Positions 24,355 to 32,577 of a stretch of DNA of 64,000 bases are shown piece by piece. Within the stretch, counting starts at the first letter, position 1, and every line of letters begins with the position of its first letter. The stretch is from Calothrix sp. NIES-2098 (lineage in GTDB: Bacteria; Cyanobacteriota; Cyanobacteriia; Cyanobacteriales; Nostocaceae). The DNA is taken from assembly GCA_002368175.1 (NCBI GenBank), contig AP018172.1, positions 3,842,001-3,906,000 of the forward strand, written 5' to 3'. Both the position numbers and the translations under genes were made by a program. Under the pieces are notes generated by a model that ran no database searches, was not told the origin of the DNA, and saw nothing but the letters and a program-made list of their open reading frames with translations.

Positions 24355-24909
24355 TTAGCTCAATGCAGAGATTACGCGATCGAAGTAGCTAGAAGCTTCA
24401 GCAACTAAGCTAGCGCAACGATCTTCTACAACAGGAGTTCCCATCTTACGCAATTTGGCACCAGCACGAGCTTCGCTGGGAGTGTCTTGAATGTGAGCGG
24501 CAGCTTGAGCCTTCATGATTTGAACGGCACGTACTGTAGAGGTGGTGGGTACGCCTAGAGCAGCATAGGTTTCTTTTAGACCATTCAAACAACGATCGTC
24601 TAGAACTGAAGCGTCACCAGCTAATAGAGCGTAGGTTACATAACGTAAGATGATTTCTGCATCGCGTAAGCAAGCAGCCATACGACGGTTAGGATAGCAG
24701 TTACCACCAGCTTGGATTAAACCTTGGTTTTCGCAAATCATTCCTGCAACAGCATCAGAAACCATGCAGCTGGCGTTGCTGGCGATCGCATTTACAGCAT
24801 CCAAGCGTCTGTTACCACTAGCAACGAAGGCTCTCAGAGCAGCAATATCAGATACGGTAGAAGTGCTAGCATCTGCTGAAACTACAGCTCTAGAAAAAGC
24901 ATCAAGCAT
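24355..24909 (-). CDS. cpeB: C-phycoerythrin beta subunit
   Basis: A 184-aa beta phycoerythrin. Cys48 and Cys59 are placed for the doubly linked phycoerythrobilin, Cys80 (RRMAACLRDAE) for the central one and Cys165 (VEDRCASLVAE) for the third. NCYPNRR (70-76) holds the asparagine that is methylated in beta subunits. AAGGAGAGCG before the ATG at 24909 fixes the start; the frame is open to 24981 but lacks such a site. It heads the cpeBA-cpeY-GNAT-cpeZ series. Expression should be green-light induced and CpeR-dependent. Confidence 0.98.
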   Translation of the reverse strand: MLDAFSRAVVSADASTSTVSDIAALRAFVASGNRRLDAVNAIASNASCMVSDAVAGMICENQGLIQAGGNCYPNRRMAACLRDAEIILRYVTYALLAGDASVLDDRCLNGLKETYAALGVPTTSTVRAVQIMKAQAAAHIQDTPSEARAGAKLRKMGTPVVEDRCASLVAEASSYFDRVISALS

Positions 24910-24969
24910 TTCGCTCTCCTTAATAATTCGTTTTCTCTGAAACTTGTTTGCCTGTTTCCTGAACAAGAC

Positions 24970-25039
24970 AATATAGAACATAAAAGATGAAACCTATCTC
25001 AGTCTCAGTTATGAGAAACTAAGTAACAATCCTTAACAA
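24970..25039 (-). promoter_or_regulatory. cpeBA promoter with TTGTTA-N4-TTGTTA element
   Basis: On the minus strand TTGTTA-AGGA-TTGTTA (25039-25024) matches the direct repeat reported as a protein-binding site upstream of Fremyella cpeBA (RcaA/PepB footprints). TATATT at 24975-24970 is a good -10 candidate, placing the start near 24963 and the repeats at about -60 to -76. No L box was found here. That fits control of cpeBA through CpeR instead of directly by RcaC. Confidence 0.75.
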
Positions 25040-25040
25040 A

Positions 25041-25075
25041 CAATCCCCAGCCAGGATTGGTCTGACTGGGGATTG
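25041..25075 (-). terminator. stem-loop terminator of nblA
   Basis: CAATCCCCAG (25041-25050) and CTGGGGATTG (25066-25075) form a 10-bp perfect stem. Read leftward from nblA it is followed by TTTGTT. It ends one base before the cpeBA repeat element, so it would insulate the cpeBA promoter from nblA transcription. Confidence 0.7.
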
Positions 25076-25318
25076 GGTAATAGGGAAGAAGAAATAACTT
25101 TTGACTTTTGAAGTTGTTGGGGCAAGCTTCCTTACAGAGGAACTACACTACAGAGAATTCCGCAATCGGAGTCTGCCGCCTTTGCTGACACAGTTATGAG
25201 ATATTTTCTATTGAGAAATCCCTAACACCAGTTGGCGTTGAGATTGAACTTATGTATAACGCAATGCCACGAGAGAAGTCTGTGCATATCCTGAAATTTA
25301 ACAAAAATTGCCAGCTAA

Positions 25319-25486
25319 TTAAGCCTGCTTGAGAAGATGCTTAATCATATTGTCTTTGACCATTAACTGCCGCAGCACCTCTAAAAGCAGTTTTTGGGAT
25401 TCTTCCTGGTTTAACCCCTTAATTTGCTCTTCGTAAACTTTGAGGTTGAATTTCTGCTCTAAGTTAAGCTCCATTGGGATATCCAT
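25319..25486 (-). CDS. nblA: phycobilisome degradation adaptor NblA
   Basis: A 55-aa NblA: MDIPMELNLEQKFNLKVYEE, then a helix with QEESQKLLLEVLRQLMVKDN and a C-terminal LLKQA. NblA binds phycobiliproteins and Clp chaperones to direct phycobilisome breakdown during nutrient starvation. GGAGAG 8-9 bp before ATG 25486 fixes the start; the upstream open frame to 25549 lacks one. It is 577 bp upstream of cpeB on the same strand but separated by a terminator. Confidence 0.93.
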   Translation of the reverse strand: MDIPMELNLEQKFNLKVYEEQIKGLNQEESQKLLLEVLRQLMVKDNMIKHLLKQA

Positions 25487-25986
25487 AGTTTTTACTCTCC
25501 GGTGTTTCGCAATATTAGCTTTATCTATTCCCTGGATTAAGATTAACAAAAGTTACACCTGCTTGACAAGTGGGCGCTTTTAGACGATAGCGAATAAATC
25601 CATATAATCTTACTCATTGGAGGCAGGTAAAATACAAGCCAAACATATGTGCGATCGCACTAGTCCTACTTGTCTGCTTTCCAGAGTTGTTGTAACAAAG
25701 TTACACTTTGCTAGAGCTTTGAGTCCTCTACCAATTGGTGGTAAGCATGGGTGGAGATTTCATTAACCATTCCCACTCTGGAGAAAGATGGCGCGCACCA
25801 GAATCAGGAACTTCGTAGGCAGGGGCGCAGGTGAGTCCACTTGCCGTCTTGGCGGTTCCCGTCACGATGGCAAAGTGGCGAACCCGAAGGGCAGCAGGGA
25901 GAGAAAGAAAAATATTATTTAAGCAATACTGTTGCCAATTTACGAGGGTTCAACACCTGTAGAATAATCTACATAATTGCCGCAGG
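25487..25986. other. nblA upstream region
   Basis: 500 bp between STM4011 and nblA. It holds the nblA promoter, an inverted repeat at 25691-25705 and a dispersed repeat at about 25836-25901 (CTTGGCGGTTCCCGTC ... GGCGAACCCGAAGGGC, a form common between cyanobacterial genes). No gene is credible. Confidence 0.5.
25691..25705. promoter_or_regulatory. inverted repeat TGTAAC-AAA-GTTACA
   Basis: 6-bp perfect arms around AAA, about 205 bp before nblA. A single GTTACA half-site lies at about 25551-25556. It could be an operator. It resembles an NtcA site (GTA-N8-TAC) but has N7 spacing, so I do not call it one. Confidence 0.4.
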
Positions 25987-26850
25987 CTATATCCTCAAAG
26001 GCCAATTATCAGGAATTCTTTCTAATATCCCAGAACCAAACACCTGATTCATGTTTAAATAATCGAGATGAACGTAACCAATATGACAGTGACAAGTTTG
26101 GTTGGCACAAGGTCGATCGAGTAAAGCTGTTTCCCATTTACTATCATAAATATTACCAATTGGTGCTTTGATAAAATGACAGCGGCGGATTGTACCGTCA
26201 CCATCAACAGAAATAGCTGACTTTCCAGCCTGACAAGATTTCCCAAAGCTAGAATAATGATGAGTATTTAATTCATATAACGGATCGATAGATTGAAAAA
26301 ATTCTCTGTCTGCTGGTGATAAATTCGGAAGTTCAGCTTTGACAGCATTAATCCACAAATAAACGTGGCTTGGTAATTCTTGACGTAAAGCTGCTATTTC
26401 TGCTTTAAATTTCGGAAAACCGACAACTCCGACGCTGAATTTAACATTTTTGTTGTTGAGAGCTAAACATTTTTGTAAAAAGCGATCGCGTGACACCCAT
26501 TCTGAATGAAAAGTAGCCCAAAGTGCCAATTTATCTTTATTACATTCCTCTACCCAATCTAGCTGACAAGAGAGATTAGTTTGAATTGCGGCTTTATTAA
26601 CATTAGGTAAATGGGTTAATTTTACAAAGGCTTGCTGATACCAAGAATGGATTAAGGCTTCTCCCCAAGGAGTAAATAGAATTGAGAATTGATGTTGGGG
26701 ATGTTGGGAAATCCAATTGACAAACTTTTCTAAAGATTGTTTATCGATAGCTAATTCTGCGGCTGTTTGTTGGCGTTTAGCAAAGGGGCAATATTCACAG
26801 CCATAGTTGCAACTAATTAAAGAACCGCGATAGAGGATGGTAAGGTGCAT
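25987..26850 (-). CDS. STM4011-family radical SAM protein
   Basis: A 287-aa radical SAM enzyme. Cys14, Cys18 and Cys21 (SCNYGCEYCPFAK) form the CX3CX2C cluster site. The middle is a TIM-barrel type sequence (FSILFTPWGEALIHSWY; AAIQTNLSCQLDWVEE). A C-terminal cysteine group (SCQAGKSAISVDGDGTIRRC and CANQTCHC) suggests an auxiliary iron-sulfur or SPASM-like site. It is the last gene of the minus-strand STM4011-STM4015-type cluster, 37 bp after an STM4015 gene. The reaction is unknown; it probably modifies a protein or peptide encoded in the cluster. Confidence 0.85.
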   Translation of the reverse strand: MHLTILYRGSLISCNYGCEYCPFAKRQQTAAELAIDKQSLEKFVNWISQHPQHQFSILFTPWGEALIHSWYQQAFVKLTHLPNVNKAAIQTNLSCQLDWVEECNKDKLALWATFHSEWVSRDRFLQKCLALNNKNVKFSVGVVGFPKFKAEIAALRQELPSHVYLWINAVKAELPNLSPADREFFQSIDPLYELNTHHYSSFGKSCQAGKSAISVDGDGTIRRCHFIKAPIGNIYDSKWETALLDRPCANQTCHCHIGYVHLDYLNMNQVFGSGILERIPDNWPLRI

Positions 26851-26887
26851 ATTAGTTGAATATCTAAATTATTTTTTTAAAGCTTAA

Positions 26888-28105
26888 TTATTCAGAAACA
26901 GAACAATAGCGATCTTCTGAGCTTTTTAGTGTATCTGTAATAACTTCAATATCTAGAAGTTTCAAACGTTCAACCATTTCTTCAGTTAAACAACTATCAT
27001 AAAGGTTAAGAATATCTAGCTGATTCACAGCAGGACAATTGAGTAAAGCTTCAGCACCATCATCGCTTAAGTTTCCCATTGAAAGGTCTAAAACTTTGAT
27101 TGTATTGATGATAGGAGAGTTAACAACAGCAGCAGCAATGTTATCTGCATATTCGCTGTTACGCAGTCCCAAATAAGTCAAGTTCGGAAATAAATCACCT
27201 GAAAAAATTGGCATTAAATCATCAATGGCAGAATTACCACCATATTCATCACTACCTAACCATAATTCTAAATGTTCTAATGCTGGTAGTTGAAGAGAGA
27301 GAATTTGAGCAATTTTGTCACGACCTAATCCTCCAGTTTCTACAATTAGCGCTTTCAAATGTTCGTGACGTAAAGAAATGAATTTTTCCCAAGGCTCACT
27401 GTATATGCGACAATCATCTCCACCACGCACTAGCAACATCTCTAGATTAGGAAATGCTTTTAAGATAAGGCTAATATCTTGAATAGTTGTCCAAGATATC
27501 TGGTAATCTATGTCATAAGGCCCGTAAAAAAGTGCTTTAATATTTTTGAGAATATTTGGAGGTAAAATGCGCCATAAGTCATAGTAACCTCGAAATATCA
27601 AAGCTTCTACTTTATTGACTTCTGGTTCTTTTAAAAAGGAAGTTATATCATCATATACAACATCATCTAATACATAAGCTTTTTCAGCAGGATTTTGCAG
27701 ACCTATTTGAGAATCATAGCTTGCAACTTGTCGATTGTAGAATTTTTTGTAAGTATTATAGATATATCCAGAATTTAAAGTTTCATCTATTCGCTCAAAT
27801 AAGTCCCAATACTTATATTTTTGCAAAACTTGTTTGACTTGCGGTTCAATGCGATCGCGTAATAAATGATAGGCTGTTTGACGGATTTTTCTTGAGCGAT
27901 CGTGCAATGACTGAATTATTAAATTTAAACCTTCTGCTTGATAATTTAATGCATCTTGAACAGCCGCTATACGTATCTCTATATTAGGACTTACTAAACG
28001 CCTCTTAACACCTTCGATACCACCTAATACAGCATCACGTATAGGCGGTGTTTCTCCTCCAAGTACCGCATCAAATTCTCTCGGTTCATTTTGATTGTTA
28101 GTCAT
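26888..28105 (-). CDS. STM4015-family LRR protein, paralogue F
   Basis: A 405-aa protein in three parts. Residues 1-35 are the cluster's N-terminal tag (NEPREFDAVLGGETPP, then AVLGGIEGVKRRL). Residues ~36-95 are HEAT-like (AVQDALNYQAEGLNLIIQSL). Residues ~115-405 are the STM4015 domain: NRQVASYDSQIGLQNPAEKA, LRHEHLKALIVETGGLGRD, LQLPALEHLELWLGSDEYGG, NLTYLGLRNSEYADNIAAA and IKVLDLSMGNLSDDGAEAL. It ends DRYCSVSE, the conserved C-terminal tail. No signal peptide. I infer it is a substrate or scaffold for the cassette enzymes. Confidence 0.85.
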   Translation of the reverse strand: MTNNQNEPREFDAVLGGETPPIRDAVLGGIEGVKRRLVSPNIEIRIAAVQDALNYQAEGLNLIIQSLHDRSRKIRQTAYHLLRDRIEPQVKQVLQKYKYWDLFERIDETLNSGYIYNTYKKFYNRQVASYDSQIGLQNPAEKAYVLDDVVYDDITSFLKEPEVNKVEALIFRGYYDLWRILPPNILKNIKALFYGPYDIDYQISWTTIQDISLILKAFPNLEMLLVRGGDDCRIYSEPWEKFISLRHEHLKALIVETGGLGRDKIAQILSLQLPALEHLELWLGSDEYGGNSAIDDLMPIFSGDLFPNLTYLGLRNSEYADNIAAAVVNSPIINTIKVLDLSMGNLSDDGAEALLNCPAVNQLDILNLYDSCLTEEMVERLKLLDIEVITDTLKSSEDRYCSVSE

Positions 28106-28162
28106 ATTTTCTGCCAGGGTAAGTTTCTCATTTACCTAATTATGGAATAACTTATTTTTAAA

Positions 28163-29431
28163 TTATTCGGTTACTGTGCAGTAGCGATCGCCTTCATATT
28201 CATAAATTCGATTACCTTCTGCAATGACACGAACATCCATTTGCCAAAGCAATTCAAGCATTTCATCAGTTACATAAGTTTCTGATATATTGAGCATATC
28301 TAATTGATTGATTACAGGAGAATTGAGTAAAATTTTTGCTCCTTCATCGGTTAAATTTCCGAGAGAAATGTCTAACACTTTAATTTTTTGCAAAACTGGT
28401 GCTTGAACTATTTCACGAGCTATCTCATTACTATATTCACTATTGCGTAACCCTAAATATATAAGATTAGGAAATAAATCTTCATAAAGAAGAGGAGTTA
28501 AATCTTCAACAGAACAAGTACATCCATAGTTAAGGCTACCCAACCATATTTCCAGATGTTCTAATGCTGGTAATTGAAGAGAGTACAATTGTAAGAGAGA
28601 TTCTTGCCGCAGTCCTCCGGTTTCTATAATCAGAGCCTTTAATTTCTCATGTCGTATTGGATTAAACATCCTATGAGTGTTACCACCACGAATCTTTAAT
28701 ATTTCTAAATTAGGGTAAGCTTCTAATACTGGGCTGATATAGTTATGACTCATGTGAGAAATCATCGACTCATCATCTGTGACATCGCCTATGAATACAG
28801 CCTTAAGATTACTTAGTTTATCCTGAGCATTCACAAGAAAATTGACAATATTTTGTGATGAATCACTTTCAAAAACGTCTGAATGCCACATTCCAAAAAC
28901 TAAAGCTTCTACCTTGCCAACTTGTGAATCTTCTAAAAGTAATTCAAGCTTGTCTGCAATAAATTCGTCTCCATCTCGATTAGTTCGGAAAGCGTATGCA
29001 GTTCCTACAGGGTCAGTTATACCAACTTGTGAATTATATTCCTCTACTTGACGATGTGCAAATTTTTTAGAGTGCCATCTTATGAAACTCGCTCCTGTAC
29101 GTTTCTCTAGTTCCCAGCGTTCTTTTAAAAACCAAGGTTTATAACTTTGCAAAGCCGCTATAGCTTGAGGTTCATTTCTTTCACTTAGTAAAACACAAGC
29201 ATATCTTCGTACCCTTCCTGATTTATCTTGTAAAGCTTGAATTATCAAATTTAGACCTGATGCACCATATTGAAGTGCATCATGAAGTGCGTCTTCTCTA
29301 TCTTCTATAAATTGACTCGATAAACGTCTCTTAATCCCTTCGATACCACCTAAGACAGCGTCATAAATAGGTGGTGTTTCTCCGCCGAGTACCACATCAA
29401 ATTCTCTAGGTTCATTTTGATTGTTGGTCAT
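28163..29431 (-). CDS. STM4015-family LRR protein, paralogue E
   Basis: A 422-aa paralogue: tag residues 1-36 (PREFDVVLGGETPPIYDAVL, then GGIEGIKRRL), HEAT segment ~37-95, and the STM4015 LRR domain (HRQVEEYNSQVGITDPVGTA; HEKLKALIIETGGLRQESLL; LQLPALEHLEIWLGSLNYG; NLIYLGLRNSEYSNEIAREI; IKVLDISLGNLTDEGAKIL). The tail is DRYCTVTE. The start is ATG 29431, at MTNNQNEP as in the other paralogues; an upstream ATG adds eight residues. It lies 82 bp downstream of STM4012 and 58 bp before paralogue F, the closest relative. Confidence 0.85.
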   Translation of the reverse strand: MTNNQNEPREFDVVLGGETPPIYDAVLGGIEGIKRRLSSQFIEDREDALHDALQYGASGLNLIIQALQDKSGRVRRYACVLLSERNEPQAIAALQSYKPWFLKERWELEKRTGASFIRWHSKKFAHRQVEEYNSQVGITDPVGTAYAFRTNRDGDEFIADKLELLLEDSQVGKVEALVFGMWHSDVFESDSSQNIVNFLVNAQDKLSNLKAVFIGDVTDDESMISHMSHNYISPVLEAYPNLEILKIRGGNTHRMFNPIRHEKLKALIIETGGLRQESLLQLYSLQLPALEHLEIWLGSLNYGCTCSVEDLTPLLYEDLFPNLIYLGLRNSEYSNEIAREIVQAPVLQKIKVLDISLGNLTDEGAKILLNSPVINQLDMLNISETYVTDEMLELLWQMDVRVIAEGNRIYEYEGDRYCTVTE

Positions 29432-29512
29432 ATTTTTTCCCACGGTAGATGTCATGTAATTTTTTTTAGAAAAGTGATGTATCGCTTCTCTACAAATCTG
29501 GCTTTAACCCTA

Positions 29513-30913
29513 TTATTTCAACTCATAACCCTGCATTAATTCCTGAACTTCCTCAGAAAATAACCACGCACCAATAGTATCAGAACGCTCAATTCCAAAT
29601 TCAGTTAACTGTAAAATCTCCTCATGTTTTATCGCCAAATTTAAAGTCAGCAATTCTGATAATTCTGGAAAATCAGCGTACACATCACTTCCAAATCGCT
29701 GACGATAAGCAAGCAAATTTAATCCTTCATGAGAAAGTAAAGATAACAGAATATACCGCCGACGTTGTTCTTCTGCATCTAATTGAAAACCATAATGCGC
29801 ATATTCAAATAACTCATCGGGTGTTTGAATATATGCTTGCAAAATATCGCTGATTCCCTTTGCACCCACCGCATACTCATTAGAATAGTGCAAAGTATCC
29901 GTGTAGGAACGTGCGCCACAACCTAAACCAACCATCCCGTCAGCTTGACAGCAGTAGACGGGGGAGGGGAGGGATGAGGGAGATGAGGGAGTGTGAGGAG
30001 ATGAGGGAGGAAGATTACTACCTTGTCCCCCATCCACCCGTTGAAACATCCGCATGGAAATCTGGGTATATCCTTGCGATAATAAGAGCGATCGCCCTTC
30101 GCGGTAACAAGCTAAACGAATATCGTCCCATTCTTTATCTGTGCGTCCCAAACCCGTCAGCGGTCGCACATATAATGGATATAGATAAATTTCCTCTGGT
30201 TGAAAGCGCAAAGCAGCCTGTATTGATTGCAACCAAGTATTTACAGTTTGACCGGGTAAACCGTAAATCAGGTCAATATTCAAAGTCGGAAATCCAGCGG
30301 CTTTTATCCTTGTTAAGGCCGCTTCAACCTGAGTAGTCGATTGACGGCGCTGGGTGGCTAAGACTTCGGACTCAATGAAACTTTGGACACCAATACTAAC
30401 ACGATCGACAGAGTGCGATCGCAACAGTTTTAACTTCTCCTCAGTCGCGGTTTCTGGTGAAACTTCCACAGAAATCGGAATTTCCTGCAACTTTGCACCC
30501 ATAGTATTTTCCGCAATATCGAAAATAGTTTCCAAGTGCTGAATAGGTAATTGCGTCGGAGTTCCCCCACCAATAGCGAACCTAGCAAAAGACGCATCAC
30601 CCAACACCGCTTTCATCCGTTGCGCTTGTCGCTGTACCGTCCCGACATATTGACTGATAAAATCTTCATTGTGGCTGACTGTGGTAAACAAATTGCAGAA
30701 ACCACAACGCATTTCACAAAACGGAATATGTATGTAGAGAAATAACGCTTGTCTATCTTGCTGCGTCCAAAGTTCGGGGAGATATATCGGCGGCGTAAAA
30801 GGACGGTAAGCTGTTTTGTGGGGATAAGAATAAACGTATGCTTGATAGGGAGACTGAGAAATTTTGGATTTTAGATTTTGGATTTTGGATTGGGGATTTT
30901 GGGTTTTAATCAT
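29513..30913 (-). CDS. STM4012-family radical SAM protein (HemN-like)
   Basis: A 466-aa radical SAM enzyme of the HemN/HemW type: YIHIPFCEMRCGFCNLFT carries Cys66, Cys70 and Cys73, then GGGTPTQL, EVSPETATEEKL, RVSIGVQSFIESEVL and NIDLIYGLPGQT. A C-terminal HemN-like helical domain follows (LLSLLSHEGLNLLAYRQRF). It is a member of the five-gene cassette, 15 bp after STM4013. Two oddities: the N-terminal ~20 residues are written in a TTTTGGATTTTAGA heptamer repeat, and residues ~300-318 (PPSSPHTPSSPSSLPSPV) are a low-complexity insertion. It is not a heme-pathway enzyme by context. Confidence 0.85.
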   Translation of the reverse strand: MIKTQNPQSKIQNLKSKISQSPYQAYVYSYPHKTAYRPFTPPIYLPELWTQQDRQALFLYIHIPFCEMRCGFCNLFTTVSHNEDFISQYVGTVQRQAQRMKAVLGDASFARFAIGGGTPTQLPIQHLETIFDIAENTMGAKLQEIPISVEVSPETATEEKLKLLRSHSVDRVSIGVQSFIESEVLATQRRQSTTQVEAALTRIKAAGFPTLNIDLIYGLPGQTVNTWLQSIQAALRFQPEEIYLYPLYVRPLTGLGRTDKEWDDIRLACYREGRSLLLSQGYTQISMRMFQRVDGGQGSNLPPSSPHTPSSPSSLPSPVYCCQADGMVGLGCGARSYTDTLHYSNEYAVGAKGISDILQAYIQTPDELFEYAHYGFQLDAEEQRRRYILLSLLSHEGLNLLAYRQRFGSDVYADFPELSELLTLNLAIKHEEILQLTEFGIERSDTIGAWLFSEEVQELMQGYELK

Positions 30914-30928
30914 AAAATTTCAAGGTTT

Positions 30929-31729
30929 TCATAAAATAAACTCTGCATAGGGAACCGTCCAAACAACGGGATGGCTAAGTCGATGTCCAGTGTAACCATC
31001 CTCACCATAAGTTGTCCCGTGGTCGGAACAGAGAATGCAAAAAGTAGAATTTCTTTTTCGTAAAGTATCCCAGAGTTTAGCTAATTGACTATCAACGTAT
31101 TCTAAAGCTGCGGCGTGAGATTCAATAGTATCGATTTTATCCTTTGGATTAGGAAGGTAAAAATAATTTGGTTGATGTAAAGCTGAAATATTTATAAATA
31201 AAAATAGGCGTTGATTGTTGGGGGTTTTTTCTAAAATATTTCGCGCCAGATTTACCTGATTTTCTGTAGATTGGGGATGAGTAACACCTAATTCTGGACT
31301 CCAGTAACTTTCAGCGAACATCGAAGGGATTACATTCCCTAAAGGATTGCGTTTGTTAAAGAAACCAACGCCACCAATGCAAACTGTATGATATCCTTTA
31401 GCAGCTAATCCACTAACAATATTTGAGCTATCTAACACACAAGTTTCATCAGTTGTGGTGGTACTTCCTTCAAATCCTAATGCAAAAATTCGGGGGTGAA
31501 TTCCTGGCGTTATCGGAGTAGGTAAAAAGCCAGCAAAAAAAGCATGATGCGCCGCGTAAGTGAAATTTCCGGGTGAATGGCGTTCTTCCCAACCTGTGTT
31601 TGGTAGAACTTTTTCTAAATTAGGAGTGCGTCCTTGTATGAGTAAATTTTTAGCTACATCGTAACGCAGTGTGTCTAGGGTGATAAACAGGATATCGTGA
31701 GTTCCCACGATTAAATTCATATTAAACAT
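30929..31729 (-). CDS. STM4013-family alkaline-phosphatase-fold hydrolase
   Basis: A 266-aa member of the sulfatase/alkaline phosphatase superfamily. The N-terminal metal motif is DILFITLDTLRYDVA, and SPGNFTYAAHHAFFAGFLPT holds the nucleophile region. The C-terminal metal-binding segment is CSDHGTTYGEDGYTGHRLSH. It lacks a signal peptide, so it acts in the cytosol. In STM4011-4015 cassettes this protein always accompanies the radical SAM pair. The substrate is unknown; removal of a phosphate or sulfate, or a transferase step, is possible. It is tightly linked to STM4012. Confidence 0.82.
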   Translation of the reverse strand: MFNMNLIVGTHDILFITLDTLRYDVAKNLLIQGRTPNLEKVLPNTGWEERHSPGNFTYAAHHAFFAGFLPTPITPGIHPRIFALGFEGSTTTTDETCVLDSSNIVSGLAAKGYHTVCIGGVGFFNKRNPLGNVIPSMFAESYWSPELGVTHPQSTENQVNLARNILEKTPNNQRLFLFINISALHQPNYFYLPNPKDKIDTIESHAAALEYVDSQLAKLWDTLRKRNSTFCILCSDHGTTYGEDGYTGHRLSHPVVWTVPYAEFIL

Positions 31730-31741
31730 AGCTATGAAAAA

Positions 31742-32470
31742 TTATGCTCGATAAATTTTAAAGTTACCTGTATTGTATTTATGGAGAATCACTTTGACTT
31801 TATCCTCGTCAAATTCCCAAGATATATAACCATTAGAGTCGGTTTCAGTATATATTGCATCTTTAAAACATTCTGCAATCGCATACATTAGGGTTGTCAA
31901 ACTTGAGAAAAATGCTGATTTTTTAGAATAATTTCTTTGATCGATAAAAATTTCACTATTGTCATCGAAATGAATTATAGGAGTTGTTTCGTCACCTAAG
32001 AGTACAGCAAAATAATCACCTCCTAATTGATGAATTAATAAAAAAATACGAAATAAGTTAGACGGGGAATCACGTTTTTTTAACTTATGAAAATCATTTA
32101 CTGCTTCTACCAAGGGTCTAAATATTAGTTGAATACCATTCCATTTACCCCAACCAAATACTATCTAATTACATAGACCATTTCGCCATTGATATAGCTC
32201 ATATAGTTCTTCTGGTAACTTAAAAGGTAAATCTTTAGTTATTTCATCAATTTCTTTACGGGTTAAGCCTGGTTGTAAACACGAAGCCATTTCTGGATCT
32301 TTTTCTTCTAAGGCTTTTAATATCCTGTCTAAAGACTCTGTTAAGATTGAACTTTTAAAGCTACTTTTTACCCCGCCAATTCCGCCTAACACCACACCCT
32401 TAACAGGAGGTGGTGCGTTTCCACCAAGTACTGCGTCAAATTCTCTTGGTTGATTTGAATTATTATTCAT
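31742..32470 (-). pseudogene. tagged SUKH (SMI1/KNR4-like) protein with in-frame stop
   Basis: The first half (32470-32165) carries the cluster tag (QPREFDAVLGGNAPPP; GVVLGGIGGVKSSF) and the start of a SUKH fold (LTRKEIDEITKDLPFKLPEE; LYELYQWRNGLCN). A TAG at 32167-32165 then interrupts the frame. The same frame continues (IVFGWGKWNGIQLIFRPLVE; FRIFLLIHQLGGDYFAVLLG; GYISWEFDEDKVKVILHKYN) to 31742, completing the SUKH domain. A single nonsense change therefore splits a gene of 242 codons. SUKH proteins are best known as immunity proteins and interaction domains. It may be dead, or read through at low level. Confidence 0.8.
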
Positions 32471-32577
32471 TTTCGTTAATATTAATTAATAAACATACAT
32501 GAGGATGTGTTATTAACAAAATTCCGGGACGATCAACAATTAAAGTGCGTTAGCCTGCGGCATAATACAGCCTACAT

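Noticed and set aside
25693..25705. NtcA binding site before nblA.
   Set aside because: The sequence is GTA-N7-TAC; NtcA sites need N8, and no suitably spaced -10 was found.
29513..30913. Annotation of the STM4012 protein as coproporphyrinogen III oxidase HemN.
   Set aside because: HemN-like sequence is shared by many radical SAM enzymes; the STM4011/4013/4014/4015 neighbours argue for the cassette enzyme and not for heme synthesis.
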